Assembly: GCA_905199445.1 (NCBI GenBank)
Contig: CAJKGK010000002.1
Span: forward strand, 112,480 to 176,479
Source: an uncultured Lachnospiraceae bacterium
GTDB taxonomy: Bacteria > Bacillota > Clostridia > Lachnospirales > Lachnospiraceae
Length of the DNA stretch: 64,000 nucleotides
Reading direction: 5' to 3'
Shown here: one piece after another, positions 1-8,405 of the stretch
Layout of the letters: the number at the start of each line of letters is the position of its first letter
How positions within the stretch are numbered: the first letter of the stretch is position 1
Program-made: the position numbers and the translations under genes
The notes under the pieces: model-generated
Seen by the model: the letters and a program-made list of their open reading frames with translations, nothing else
The model's database searches: none
Told to the model about the DNA's origin: nothing

Positions 1-2
1 TA

Positions 3-152
3 AAAACCGGTGTTCCCAATGGGGAACAATGGCCAAGATACAGCGGTTATGCTTCACCGGTTCGTATTTTTGATACCCAGACCCGCACAGCATTTTTAGA
101 CCGAAGTGAATTAATGGCGCTTTGGGATGATTTAAGATTTTATGAGGATTAG
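3..152 (+). CDS. Carboxylesterase type B family protein, C-terminal fragment
   Basis: Only the last 49 codons are in the window; the gene begins upstream of base 1. The reading frame ends at TAG 150-152. The pattern W-P-R-Y, then VRIFDT, then ALWDDL resembles the extreme C-terminus of type B carboxylesterases (PF00135, p-nitrobenzyl-esterase type), where a WP-Y motif and a final FWD-L segment are typical. The nucleophile and the rest of the catalytic triad lie outside the window, so activity cannot be judged. A terminator hairpin follows at 207-250. Confidence 0.6.
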   Translation, partial: KTGVPNGEQWPRYSGYASPVRIFDTQTRTAFLDRSELMALWDDLRFYED

Positions 153-206
153 GAGCGTCGAAAATATTGCTCCTGCGCTTAAAATCATGTATACTTTTCT
201 TATATG

Positions 207-250
207 CAGACGGAAATGCCGTTTTACTGTGGGCATTCCCGTCTGTTTTT
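207..250 (+). terminator. Rho-independent terminator after the esterase
   Basis: CAGACGG-(A)-AATGCC at 207 pairs with GGCATTCCCGTCTG ending at 245 and is followed by five T. An in-frame ATG at 204 lies at the base of this hairpin, so it is unlikely to be the start of the downstream MATE gene. Confidence 0.8.
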
Positions 251-296
251 CAGGTTTGACCTGACAGCAAAAATAATTACAGAGGGAGTAGCATCG

Positions 297-1676
297 ATGA
301 AAAGAGCAATTAATTTACTTGACGGACCGATTTTTCCGTCTCTGACCCGGCTGGCTCTGCCGGTTGTGGGAACTTCCCTTGTTCAGATGGCCTATAACAT
401 GGTGGATATGATCTGGATCGGGCGCGTGGGAAGTAATGCCGTGGCCGCTGTAGGGGCAGCCGGTATGTATATGTGGCTGGCCTCCGGTATTGCCACTTTG
501 TCCCGTGTGGGCGGTCAGATTAAGGTTGCCCATTCTCTGGGGGCTAAAAATCCTGAAGACGGGGCGGTATATGCCAGAAGTGCCCTGCAGATGGGGATTA
601 TTTCCGGACTTTTATTTGGGCTTTTGTCCCTGATTTTTAACGGACCCCTGATTGCATTTTTTAATCTTAACAGTGCGCAGGTGATCTGTGATGCCAGGAT
701 TTATATGGTGATTACATGCGGACTGACGGTGTTTAATTTTGTCAATATGATTATGACCGGAATTATTACAGCCATGGGCAACAGTCAGACGCCGTTTATT
801 GCAACCTGTATTGGACTTGGCTTTAATTTTATTTTAGACCCGGTCCTTATTTTTGGCATTGGTCCTTTCCCCAGGATGGGGGTGGCAGGGGCTGCGCTGG
901 CAACGGTTCTGGCCCAGGTTATTGTAACCGTGGCCTTTATTTTCTCTATGCGCCGGGATACGGTGATTTTTGATAAGATTCATCTTTTAAAAAAACCGGA
1001 ATGGTGCCATATGCGTATGGTCATTAAAATCGGTATGCCAATGAGTATCCAAAGTCTGATGTTTACAGGAATTTCCATGGTTATTGCCCGCCTGATTGCC
1101 GGATGGGGCGATGCGGCGGTGGCTGTCCAAAAGGTAGGCAGCCAGATTGAATCGATTTCCTGGATGGCAGCCGATGGATTTTCGGCGGCGGTTAATTCCT
1201 TTACCGGACAAAATTATGGGGCAGATAATATAGACCGTGTAAAGAAGGGGTATAAGACGGCTGTATGTATTACGGTGATTTGGGGAATTATATGTACGAT
1301 TATCCTGATTTTCCTGCCTCAGTATATTTTTAGAATCTTTATTCCAGAGGAAGCTCTTGTGCCTATGGGCGTGGATTATCTGCAGATTCTGGGGGTATCA
1401 GAAGTATTCTTATGTATGGAAATTATGACAACCGGTGCATTTTCCGGAATGGGTCACACGATTCCGCCGGCTGTGGAGGGAATTGTGCTTACATCGGCCC
1501 GTATTCCATTGGCGATGATCCTGTCTGCTACGGCTCTGGGACTGAACGGGATCTGGTGGTCCATCAGTATTTCCAGTATTTTAAAAGGCGTTGTTCTGGT
1601 AACATGGTTTATTGTGTATTTCAAAAAAGTGGAACGCAAAAGAAAACTTGAAAAAAGTGCTTGCATTTTAAAATAA
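297..1676 (+). CDS. MATE family multidrug/Na+ efflux transporter
   Basis: Multidrug and toxic compound extrusion transporter, a polytopic membrane antiporter of about 459 residues, the usual family length. The N-terminus reads MKRAINLLDGPIFPSLTRLA and is followed by VQMAYNMVDMIWIGRVG, the characteristic first-helix signature of MATE proteins. Roughly twelve hydrophobic segments follow, with an internal duplication typical of the fold (the second half opens near IGMPMSIQSLMF). The start was placed at ATG 297 because GAGGGAG lies just upstream and a longer frame back to 204 would begin in a terminator. The gene appears monocistronic; the clpB promoter lies in its last codons. The substrate cannot be read from sequence. 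Confidence 0.93.
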   Translation: MKRAINLLDGPIFPSLTRLALPVVGTSLVQMAYNMVDMIWIGRVGSNAVAAVGAAGMYMWLASGIATLSRVGGQIKVAHSLGAKNPEDGAVYARSALQMGIISGLLFGLLSLIFNGPLIAFFNLNSAQVICDARIYMVITCGLTVFNFVNMIMTGIITAMGNSQTPFIATCIGLGFNFILDPVLIFGIGPFPRMGVAGAALATVLAQVIVTVAFIFSMRRDTVIFDKIHLLKKPEWCHMRMVIKIGMPMSIQSLMFTGISMVIARLIAGWGDAAVAVQKVGSQIESISWMAADGFSAAVNSFTGQNYGADNIDRVKKGYKTAVCITVIWGIICTIILIFLPQYIFRIFIPEEALVPMGVDYLQILGVSEVFLCMEIMTTGAFSGMGHTIPPAVEGIVLTSARIPLAMILSATALGLNGIWWSISISSILKGVVLVTWFIVYFKKVERKRKLEKSACILK

Positions 1677-1689
1677 AGTCTGTTATAGT
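1661..1689 (+). promoter_or_regulatory. Predicted sigma-A promoter of clpB
   Basis: TTGCAT (1661-1666), 17-bp spacer, TATAGT (1684-1689). The -35 lies inside the end of the MATE gene. No CIRCE inverted repeat (HrcA) or CtsR heptad repeat was found between this promoter and clpB, so heat-shock control, if present, is not by an obvious canonical site. Confidence 0.6.
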
Positions 1690-1737
1690 ACATATAGAAC
1701 AAAGAGACACGTCTTTTTATAAGTGAGGTGTATGACT

Positions 1738-4329
1738 ATGGATTTAAATAAATTTACGCAGAAATCACTGCAGGCGGTTCAGAACTGTCAGAAAATCGCT
1801 TATGATTACGGAAATCAGGAGATTGACCAGGAACATTTGCTGTATAGCCTGCTGACCATGGAAGACAGTCTGATTGCTAAATTGATCGGCAAGATGGAGC
1901 TGAATACCGAAGGTTTTATATATCAGACTGAAAAACTGATTGCCAAGCGGGTGAAGGTGTCCGGCGGTAAGGCGTATATCAGCGATTCTCTGAATCGGGC
2001 GCTGATGCAGGCTGAGACTGAAGCCAAACAGATGGATGATGAATATGTATCGGTGGAGCATCTTTTCCTGGCACTGATTGCAGTTCCTAATAAGGAGCTT
2101 AAGCAGCTGTTTAGGAATTTTCAGATCACCCGTGATGGTTTCTTAAAGGCACTTTTAAGTGTCCGGGGAAACCAGAGGGTGACCAGCGACAACCCGGAGG
2201 ATACCTATGACAGCCTGGCCAAATACGGGGAAAATCTGGTGGAAAAGGCCAGAAACCAGAAGCTGGATCCGGTGATCGGGAGAGACAGTGAGATTCGTAA
2301 TATTATCCGTATTCTGTCCCGTAAGACAAAGAACAACCCTGTACTCATCGGTGAACCTGGTGTGGGTAAAACTGCTGTGATTGAAGGTCTGGCCCAGCGT
2401 ATTGTCCGCGGCGATGTTCCTGATGGCTTAAAGGACAAGCAGATCTTTTCTCTGGATATGGGGGCATTGGTTGCCGGTGCCAAGTACCGGGGAGAGTTTG
2501 AGGAACGTCTGAAGGCTGTGCTGGAGGAAGTCAGGAAAAGTGAAGGACAGATTATTCTGTTTGTGGATGAGCTGCACCTGATTGTCGGCGCCGGAAAAAC
2601 CGACGGTGCCATGGATGCGGGAAATATGCTGAAACCTATGCTGGCCAGAGGCGAACTTCACTGTATCGGTGCCACAACGCTGGATGAGTACCGCCAGTAT
2701 ATTGAAAAGGATAAAGCGCTGGAACGGCGTTTTCAGCCTGTCATGGTTAATGAACCGACGGTGGAGGATACGATTTCTATTTTAAGAGGGCTTAAAGAGC
2801 GATATGAGGTTTTCCACGGCGTAAAGATTACCGATGGTGCTCTGGTGGCTGCGGCCATTTTGTCCAACCGTTATATTACGGATCGTTTTTTGCCGGATAA
2901 AGCCATTGACCTTGTCGATGAGGCCTGCGCATTGATTAAAACCGAACTGGATTCCATGCCTACCGAACTGGATGCGGTGTCCCGTAAGATTATGCAGCTG
3001 GAGATCGAGGAAGCTGCGCTGAAAAAAGAGGATGATCATTTAAGCAAGGACCGTCTTGCCGCTATTCAGGCCGAGATTGCCCAGTTGAGAGAAGACTTCC
3101 AGATTCAGAAGGCCAAATGGGATGAGGACAAAAAAGCGGTTGAAAGTGTTCAGTCTTTGCGTCAGGAGATTGAGGATCTGAATAAGCAGATTGAGCTGGC
3201 TCAAAGAACCTATGATTTAGACCGTGCCAGCGAAATTCAATACGGAAAGCTGCCTCAGCTTAAAAAACGCCTGGAAGAGGAAGAGGCGTATATTCACAAT
3301 AGAGAAGGCTCTCTTGTCCGTGAGCAGGTAACCGATGAGGAGATTTCACAGATTGTATCCAGATGGACTGGTATTCCTGTGACGAAACTGACGGAAAGTG
3401 AGCGCAATAAGACACTTAATCTGGATAAAGAGCTTCATAAACGGGTGATTGGCCAGGATGAGGCGGTTACAAAGGTTACAGAGGCGATTATTCGTTCCAA
3501 GGCCGGCATTAAGGATGAGACAAAGCCCATTGGTTCCTTTATGTTTCTCGGACCGACCGGTGTTGGTAAAACCGAGCTGGCTAAAACTTTGGCGGAGAGT
3601 CTGTTTGATGATGAGAATAATATGGTGCGTATCGATATGAGTGAGTATATGGAGAAGTTTTCTGTGTCCCGACTTATCGGGGCGCCTCCGGGATATGTGG
3701 GCTATGAAGAAGGCGGACAGCTGACAGAGGCCGTGCGGCGGAAACCTTATTCGGTTGTACTCTTTGATGAAATTGAAAAGGCTCATCCGGATGTATTTAA
3801 TGTACTGCTTCAGGTGTTGGATGATGGCCGGATTACGGATTCTCAGGGGCGAACCGTTGACTTTAAGAATACGATTTTGATTATGACTTCCAATATCGGC
3901 TCATCTTATCTTCTGGATGGTATTAATGACCAGGGCGAAGTCAGTGCTGACAGTCAGAAAGCTGTGATGGCAGACCTGAGAGCCCACTTCAGACCGGAGT
4001 TCCTTAATCGTCTGGATGAAATTATTATGTTTAAGCCGCTGGCTAAGGGGGATATTGAAGATATTATTGCCATCATGGTGGCTAATCTGAATAAACGTAT
4101 TGCCGACCGGGAGCTGTCCATCGAGGTGACGGATGCTGCGGCCGAGTACATTGTGGAGCATGGCTATGATCCGATGTACGGTGCCCGGCCTCTGAAGCGT
4201 TTTCTTCAGAAAAACGTGGAAACACTTGTGGGCCGGATGATCCTGGCTGATGAAGTGCGCGCAGGGGATGTGATCACCATCGATGCCGGAGAAAACGGGC
4301 TGAAGGGCCATGTAAGAGTGAACCAGTAA
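1738..4329 (+). CDS. clpB: ATP-dependent chaperone ClpB (Hsp104 disaggregase)
   Basis: Hexameric AAA+ disaggregase that threads aggregated proteins for refolding with DnaK. About 863 residues, standard for ClpB. Order: Clp N-domain repeats (1-150), first AAA module with Walker [10 protein letters not shown] near residue 205, a coiled-coil middle domain (about 400-520, rich in E, K, Q and L), second AAA module with GPTGVGKTE near residue 605, and the C-terminal D2-small domain (GARPLKR). The coiled-coil M-domain separates it from ClpA/ClpC. The start was set at ATG 1738 because GAGGTG at 1725-1730 is seven bases away; ATG 1732 is too close to it. The stop is 13 bp before the next gene, suggesting co-transcription. 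Confidence 0.97.
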   Translation: MDLNKFTQKSLQAVQNCQKIAYDYGNQEIDQEHLLYSLLTMEDSLIAKLIGKMELNTEGFIYQTEKLIAKRVKVSGGKAYISDSLNRALMQAETEAKQMDDEYVSVEHLFLALIAVPNKELKQLFRNFQITRDGFLKALLSVRGNQRVTSDNPEDTYDSLAKYGENLVEKARNQKLDPVIGRDSEIRNIIRILSRKTKNNPVLIGEPGVGKTAVIEGLAQRIVRGDVPDGLKDKQIFSLDMGALVAGAKYRGEFEERLKAVLEEVRKSEGQIILFVDELHLIVGAGKTDGAMDAGNMLKPMLARGELHCIGATTLDEYRQYIEKDKALERRFQPVMVNEPTVEDTISILRGLKERYEVFHGVKITDGALVAAAILSNRYITDRFLPDKAIDLVDEACALIKTELDSMPTELDAVSRKIMQLEIEEAALKKEDDHLSKDRLAAIQAEIAQLREDFQIQKAKWDEDKKAVESVQSLRQEIEDLNKQIELAQRTYDLDRASEIQYGKLPQLKKRLEEEEAYIHNREGSLVREQVTDEEISQIVSRWTGIPVTKLTESERNKTLNLDKELHKRVIGQDEAVTKVTEAIIRSKAGIKDETKPIGSFMFLGPTGVGKTELAKTLAESLFDDENNMVRIDMSEYMEKFSVSRLIGAPPGYVGYEEGGQLTEAVRRKPYSVVLFDEIEKAHPDVFNVLLQVLDDGRITDSQGRTVDFKNTILIMTSNIGSSYLLDGINDQGEVSADSQKAVMADLRAHFRPEFLNRLDEIIMFKPLAKGDIEDIIAIMVANLNKRIADRELSIEVTDAAAEYIVEHGYDPMYGARPLKRFLQKNVETLVGRMILADEVRAGDVITIDAGENGLKGHVRVNQ

Positions 4330-4342
4330 GCAGGAGTTATTT

Positions 4343-4894
4343 ATGGAACAGCAAAAGCAATGGACGATTTATAAAGGCCGTCCCCTGGATGAACAGGGGC
4401 GGTCTTTAGCGGAGCTTAGGGTTTATGATCTTTTGGATGAACTGGGGATTGACTATGAGCGGGTGGACCACGAGGCGGCTATGACTATGGCGGCCTGCCG
4501 GGACATTGACCGGCTTCTTCATGTTCATGCCTGTAAAAATCTTTTTCTGAGAAATACCCAAAAGACCAGGTTTTATCTTTTACTGATTGCAGGTGACAAA
4601 AAATTTAAGACAAAAGATCTCTCTGCACAGTTGGGGATTGCACGTTTATCCTTTGCGGAGGAAGAATATATGGAAAAATACCTGGGGGTTCATCCAGGCT
4701 CTGTGACAGTGATGGGACTGATGAATGATACCGGGCATCAGGTGCAGCTGCTTATTGACCGGGATGTTTATACGGAAGATATGACGGCCTGCCATCCTTG
4801 TGCCAATACGTCATCCATACGCCTTAAATCTGCAGATCTGCTGGGAAAATTTATCCCATATACAGGACATGAGCCCATATATGTGAGTTTGTAA
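4343..4894 (+). CDS. Prolyl-tRNA editing protein, ProX/YbaK family
   Basis: Free-standing trans-editing deacylase of the YbaK/ProXp family (183 residues, usual length) that hydrolyses misacylated tRNA, typically Ala-tRNAPro, in the cytoplasm. Family signs are the opening VYDLLDELGIDYERVDHEAAMTMAA, the conserved lysine segment KNLFLRN, and the C-terminal LLIDRDV and FIPYTGHEPIYV. A GGAG-type ribosome site precedes ATG 4343 and the gap to clpB is 13 bp, so it is probably read with clpB. Coupling of editing with disaggregation would fit a protein-quality theme, but that is inference. A strong terminator follows. Confidence 0.88.
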   Translation: MEQQKQWTIYKGRPLDEQGRSLAELRVYDLLDELGIDYERVDHEAAMTMAACRDIDRLLHVHACKNLFLRNTQKTRFYLLLIAGDKKFKTKDLSAQLGIARLSFAEEEYMEKYLGVHPGSVTVMGLMNDTGHQVQLLIDRDVYTEDMTACHPCANTSSIRLKSADLLGKFIPYTGHEPIYVSL

Positions 4895-4905
4895 AAATGG
4901 ATATT

Positions 4906-4957
4906 AAACGGACTGTGAAAGGTTTTGTGAAATAAAAAACTTTTCCGGTCCGTTTTT
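4906..4957 (+). terminator. Rho-independent terminator after the clpB-proX unit
   Basis: AAACGGAC (4906-4913) pairs with GTCCGTTT (4948-4955), with additional inner pairing of GAAAGGTTTT and AAAACTTTTC. The rest of the gap, 4958-5218, is AT-rich with no gene that I can support. Confidence 0.75.
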
Positions 4958-5218
4958 AGTTGGTGTGAGTCAGGAAAAATCCGTATGAGACGAAAAATCT
5001 TTGTTAAATAAAAGATTAGATCGCTAAATCGAAGATGAATATATAACTCTATCTTATAAGTATAGTCGGTTTTTTTCGATTTCATCGGACATTAATTGTT
5101 TTATAAAAATGGATAAGGTGTAATATTTGTGGGTGAAGACGATTAAAAAAATAAAAAATCAGATAATTATAGATTTAACAAACTTATTATTTGATAATAG
5201 TGAAGTAAATAACGATAG

Positions 5219-5247
5219 TTGACATACAATTTAAAAGGTAATATCAT
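5219..5247 (+). promoter_or_regulatory. Strong predicted promoter of the aldehyde dehydrogenase gene
   Basis: Perfect TTGACA (5219-5224), 17-bp spacer, TATCAT (5242-5247). The coding start is 45 bases downstream. No clear operator palindrome was seen around it. Confidence 0.75.
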
Positions 5248-5291
5248 AAACTTATCAGAAGATCATATGAATCAAAAGGGGGTAACGATTT

Positions 5292-6773
5292 ATGAACTTT
5301 AGAAATTACATTAAGGATTCTTATAAGCTGTTTATTGATGGAGTGTGGGTCGATGCATCCGATGGTGCGACATTTAAGACTTACTGTCCGGCGACAGGGG
5401 AGGCATTGGCGGTATGTGCCCAGGCAACCAGAGCGGATGTGGACAGGGCTGTCGATTGTGCATGGAAAGCTTTTGAATCATGGAAAAAGACGACTGCCAC
5501 AGAACGGGCCGATCTTCTGATGAAGATTGCAGACCGCATTGATGCCAATAAAGAAACTTTGGCTATGATTGAAGCTATTGATAACGGAAAGCCTATTCGG
5601 GAGACCATGGCTATCGATGTCCCTTATGCAGCCGATCATTTCCGATATTTTGCAGGTGTGATCAGAGCCGAAGAAGGCAATGCCTCCATGCTTGATCAGA
5701 ATACACTGAGTCTGATTTTAAGAGAACCCATAGGCGTTGTCGGGCAGATTGTTCCATGGAATTTTCCGTTTCTTATGGCGGCATGGAAACTGGCTCCGGT
5801 ATTGGCTGCCGGCTGCTGTACGGTATTTAAGCCATCCAGCCATACGTCTTTAAGCGTACTGGCTTTTGCAGAATTGATTCAGGACATTCTGCCTCCGGGA
5901 GTATTTAATGTGATTACCGGTTCTGGTTCAAAGTCCGGGAATTATATGCTGGAACATAAAGGTTTCCGGAAATTAGCATTTACCGGGTCTACGGAGGTTG
6001 GAATGGATGTGGCCAATGCCGCTGCTAAAAGTCTGATTCCGGCAACATTGGAACTGGGCGGAAAGTCTGCGAACATCTTTTTCCCGGACTGTAAATGGGA
6101 TATGGCTATGGATGGACTGCAGCTTGGTATTCTCTTTAATCAGGGTCAGGTATGCTGTGCCGGCTCCAGAGTATTTGTTCACGAAGATATTTATGATCGT
6201 TTTATTCAGGAAGCGGTATCGGCTTTTAATAAAGTAAAAGTGGGACTTCCATGGGAATCGGATACTCAGATGGGTGCACAGATTTATGAATCACACCTTA
6301 AAAAGATTTTAGGCTGGATCGATGAGGCCAAATCCGAAGGTGCCCGTGTGGCCTGCGGCGGTGAGCGGATAACGGAAGGGGATCTGGCCCGTGGCTGCTT
6401 TATGAAGCCGACATTACTGGTTGATGTTACCAATGATATGAAGGTTGCCCAGGAAGAGATTTTCGGCCCCGTGGCCTGTGTGATAAAATTTAAAGATGAG
6501 GATGAAGTGATTAAAATGGCCAATGACAGCAGGTATGGATTAGGCGGTGCTGTCTGGACCAGGGATATTAACCGGGCAATTCGGGTATGCCGGGGGATTG
6601 AAACAGGTCGTATGTGGGTAAATACCTATAATGCGATTCCGGCTGGTGCGCCTTTTGGCGGTTATAAGGAATCCGGTATTGGACGTGAGACGCACAAAGT
6701 AATGCTGGATCATTATACACAGATGAAAAATATTATGATTAATCTTTCCGAAAACCCGTCAGGATTTTATTAA
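5292..6773 (+). CDS. NAD(P)+-dependent aldehyde dehydrogenase
   Basis: Aldehyde dehydrogenase superfamily enzyme, 493 residues, oxidising an aldehyde to the carboxylic acid. Visible family motifs are the nucleotide-binding segment VPWNFPFLMAAWKLAPVLAAG, the GSTEVG turn, the general-base region LELGGKSANI, the catalytic-cysteine segment FNQGQVCCAGSR, and the C-terminal PFGGYKESGIGRE. It resembles the ALDH1/2, phenylacetaldehyde and betaine-aldehyde group; the substrate cannot be assigned. Start ATG 5292 follows a GGGGG ribosome site. The gene has its own strong promoter and terminator, so it is monocistronic. The two adjacent cysteines in the active-site loop are common in the family. Confidence 0.93.
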   Translation: MNFRNYIKDSYKLFIDGVWVDASDGATFKTYCPATGEALAVCAQATRADVDRAVDCAWKAFESWKKTTATERADLLMKIADRIDANKETLAMIEAIDNGKPIRETMAIDVPYAADHFRYFAGVIRAEEGNASMLDQNTLSLILREPIGVVGQIVPWNFPFLMAAWKLAPVLAAGCCTVFKPSSHTSLSVLAFAELIQDILPPGVFNVITGSGSKSGNYMLEHKGFRKLAFTGSTEVGMDVANAAAKSLIPATLELGGKSANIFFPDCKWDMAMDGLQLGILFNQGQVCCAGSRVFVHEDIYDRFIQEAVSAFNKVKVGLPWESDTQMGAQIYESHLKKILGWIDEAKSEGARVACGGERITEGDLARGCFMKPTLLVDVTNDMKVAQEEIFGPVACVIKFKDEDEVIKMANDSRYGLGGAVWTRDINRAIRVCRGIETGRMWVNTYNAIPAGAPFGGYKESGIGRETHKVMLDHYTQMKNIMINLSENPSGFY

Positions 6774-6805
6774 ATCATGGCTGTACACCTGTAGAAAATC
6801 CATTC

Positions 6806-6835
6806 TTGTCATAAAAAGATGGATTGCGCTATAAT
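6806..6835 (+). promoter_or_regulatory. Promoter-like sequence immediately before a long hairpin
   Basis: TTGTCA (6806-6811), 18-bp spacer, TATAAT (6830-6835). It points into the 26-bp hairpin at 6845-6902 with no gene in between, so it may drive a very short RNA, or be chance similarity in an AT-rich gap. Confidence 0.35.
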
Positions 6836-6844
6836 AATGAAAGA

Positions 6845-6908
6845 ATCCCGGCTGTGTGCCGCAGATACTTAAGATGAAGTGTCTGCGGCACACAGCCGGG
6901 ATCTTTTT
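6845..6908 (+). terminator. Very long hairpin terminator between convergent genes
   Basis: A 21-bp perfect stem (6845-6865 with 6882-6902) extends inward by five more pairs, one of them G-U, leaving a six-base loop at 6871-6876. CTTTTTA follows. It sits between the plus-strand aldehyde dehydrogenase and the minus-strand RHH gene, and could end transcription from both sides. The stem is much longer than most intrinsic terminators. Confidence 0.8.
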
Positions 6909-6914
6909 ACTTAT

Positions 6915-7109
6915 TCAAAAGAGCGGGGCTTCTGTTTTTGAAGGATGTTTTTTTCTGTACTTGACACATTCGGTCAGCAGATATTCGATTTGTCCGTTAA
7001 CGGATCTAAATTCATCTTCTGCCCATGCGGCAAGCTCATTGTAAAGTGTCGAGGATAAACGTAAGGGCACCTGCTTTTTTGCTTTTTCTTTTAATTGGCG
7101 TTCTTCCAA
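6915..7109 (-). CDS. Small ribbon-helix-helix (Arc-like) DNA-binding protein
   Basis: A 64-residue protein. The segment [20 protein letters not shown] fits a ribbon-helix-helix fold: a short strand that would contact the DNA major groove (QVPLRLS), then two helices ([13 protein letters not shown] and [18 protein letters not shown]). Such proteins bind DNA as dimers at short repeated sites. The start is TTG at 7109, chosen because AAAGGAGG lies eight bases upstream on this strand. It is 34 bp downstream of the SPFH gene and probably cotranscribed with it. Repeated TTGATATCA sites in the promoter of that unit are plausible targets, which would make this an autoregulator. No toxin partner is visible. 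Confidence 0.75.
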   Translation of the reverse strand: MEERQLKEKAKKQVPLRLSSTLYNELAAWAEDEFRSVNGQIEYLLTECVKYRKKHPSKTEAPLF

Positions 7110-7143
7110 CGTTTGAACCTCCTTTGTAAGCTTTTAGTAGAGA

Positions 7144-8145
7144 TCAGTAAAGGCTTCCGCTGTTGACAATGGGCTGGGCATCCTTGTTTCCACACAGAAC
7201 TACAAGAAGGTTGCTGACCATGGCAGCCTTGCGTTCTTCGTCCAGCTGTACAATGTCATTTTCATTAAGTTTGGCCAGGGCCATCTCAACCATACCGACA
7301 GCCCCCTCGACGATTTTCTGGCGGGCATCAATAATGGCTGCAGCCTGCTGGCGCTGGAGCATGGCAGAAGCGATTTCCGGTGAATAAGAAAGATGCGTAA
7401 TCCGTACCTCAAGAATTTTCAAACCTGCAATGGCGACCTTATTTTGCAGTTCAGCTTTCATAATATCCGCCACTTCCTGGCTGCTTCCTCTCAGAGATTT
7501 TTCATCGCCGCCATCGCTGGTATCATAGGGGAACCGTCTGGCAGCATTGCGGACAATAGAGTCGCACTGAATGGACAGGAAGGTTTTGTAATTCTGTACA
7601 TTAAATACGGCTTTGACAGGATCCACAACCTGCCAGATAACGATTGTGCCGATCTCGATGGGGTTGCCCAGTTCATCATTGACTTTTTGCTTATTATTGT
7701 CCAGTGTCATGGCTTTTAAAGATACTTTTTTGCTTGCGCCGCTTCCGTTTGTCCCCATGGACACCTTGCCTGTAGAGGCTATGGAAAAGCCACTGCCGGT
7801 TACCGTGGGATTTACACCTGTACAAAAAGGATTAACCCAGTAGAACCCTTCACTTTTTAATGTGCCGTAATAGTTGCCAAATAATGTAAGAACCAGTGCT
7901 TCGTTGGGGCCAATGACCTTTAAACCGGCAAACAGTATGGGAGCCAGACAGCAGACAATGATTCCGGCTGCAATGAGGATACCGCCGGGCACATTCTTCA
8001 TGTTGCTCACAAGTATACCGCCGATGATCGTGGCAGCGATCGCGGCAAGAATAATGAGAAGCGTGATTCCCAACATGGCAAAGCCGTTCGCAGCAGGTGC
8101 TTTTTTCTCTTCATACACTTTTTTTGATACAAATTGATCGTTCAT
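7144..8145 (-). CDS. SPFH/band 7 (flotillin-like) domain membrane protein
   Basis: 333 residues. The N-terminal cytoplasmic stretch is followed by two hydrophobic segments (about residues 22-46 and 53-74), then an SPFH/prohibitin-type domain beginning near [20 protein letters not shown]. The later region [12 protein letters not shown], then [49 protein letters not shown], is the charged alpha-helical stretch typical of band-7 proteins. These proteins form oligomeric scaffolds in membrane microdomains; the particular role here is unknown. Start ATG 8145 follows AAAGGAGAGG. It heads a two-gene unit with the RHH protein and is divergent from the LacI gene. Confidence 0.9.
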   Translation of the reverse strand: MNDQFVSKKVYEEKKAPAANGFAMLGITLLIILAAIAATIIGGILVSNMKNVPGGILIAAGIIVCCLAPILFAGLKVIGPNEALVLTLFGNYYGTLKSEGFYWVNPFCTGVNPTVTGSGFSIASTGKVSMGTNGSGASKKVSLKAMTLDNNKQKVNDELGNPIEIGTIVIWQVVDPVKAVFNVQNYKTFLSIQCDSIVRNAARRFPYDTSDGGDEKSLRGSSQEVADIMKAELQNKVAIAGLKILEVRITHLSYSPEIASAMLQRQQAAAIIDARQKIVEGAVGMVEMALAKLNENDIVQLDEERKAAMVSNLLVVLCGNKDAQPIVNSGSLY

Positions 8146-8180
8146 AAAATCCTCTCCTTTGTGAACAAATTCAAAATCTA

Positions 8181-8201
8181 ATTGATATCAATTTGATATC
8201 A
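8181..8201. promoter_or_regulatory. Paired TTGATATCA operator-like sites upstream of the SPFH gene
   Basis: TTGATATCA occurs at 8182-8190 and again at 8193-8201, centres 11 bp apart, about one helical turn. The first is part of the 12-bp perfect palindrome ATTGATATCAAT (8181-8192). They lie just downstream of the predicted -10 on the minus strand, a repressor position. Tandem short sites one turn apart are how ribbon-helix-helix repressors commonly bind. Confidence 0.55.
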
Positions 8202-8203
8202 TA

Positions 8204-8233
8204 ATAATAACGCTGGATGAAAATAATGTCAAT
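8204..8233 (-). promoter_or_regulatory. Predicted promoter of the SPFH-RHH unit
   Basis: On the minus strand TTGACA (8228-8233), an 18-bp spacer and TATTAT (8204-8209). The operator-like repeats at 8181-8201 follow at once. Confidence 0.65.
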
Positions 8234-8303
8234 AGAAAAGTTTTTTCAGGGGAGCAAAAAGTGAAATAACTGCCTTACTGCGTTGAATTACAAATGTAAA
8301 GTG

Positions 8304-8332
8304 TTGTGCTTCTATATATTTTCTGATAAACT
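8304..8332 (+). promoter_or_regulatory. Candidate promoter of the LacI-family gene
   Basis: TTGTGC (8304-8309), 17-bp spacer, TAAACT (8327-8332). It is moderate in quality. The perfect palindrome at 8346-8367 lies just beyond it. Confidence 0.4.
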
Positions 8333-8345
8333 CAATTTAACATTA

Positions 8346-8367
8346 AGCATGTGCAAATGCACATGCT
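8346..8367. promoter_or_regulatory. 22-bp perfect palindrome, probable LacI-family operator
   Basis: AGCATGTGCA-AA-TGCACATGCT is a perfect inverted repeat with 10-bp arms and an AA centre. There is no T-tract after it, so it does not look like a terminator. Its position 39-60 bp before the LacI start and downstream of the candidate promoter suits autoregulation. It contains TGTGCAAAT, one base from the TGTGCGAAT block shared by the upstream regions of the genes at 9589 and 19620. Confidence 0.55.
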
Positions 8368-8405
8368 AGGAACTTCTATTAGCGGCAATATAGGGGGCAT
8401 TTATT

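Noticed and set aside
204..296. Upstream start for the MATE gene at ATG 204
   Set aside because: The codons fall in the terminator hairpin at 207-250 and have no hydrophobic or conserved sequence. ATG 297 has a ribosome site and the family N-terminus.
1690..1737. Search for CIRCE or CtsR sites before clpB
   Set aside because: No inverted TTAGCACTC repeat and no GGTCAAA heptads were present.
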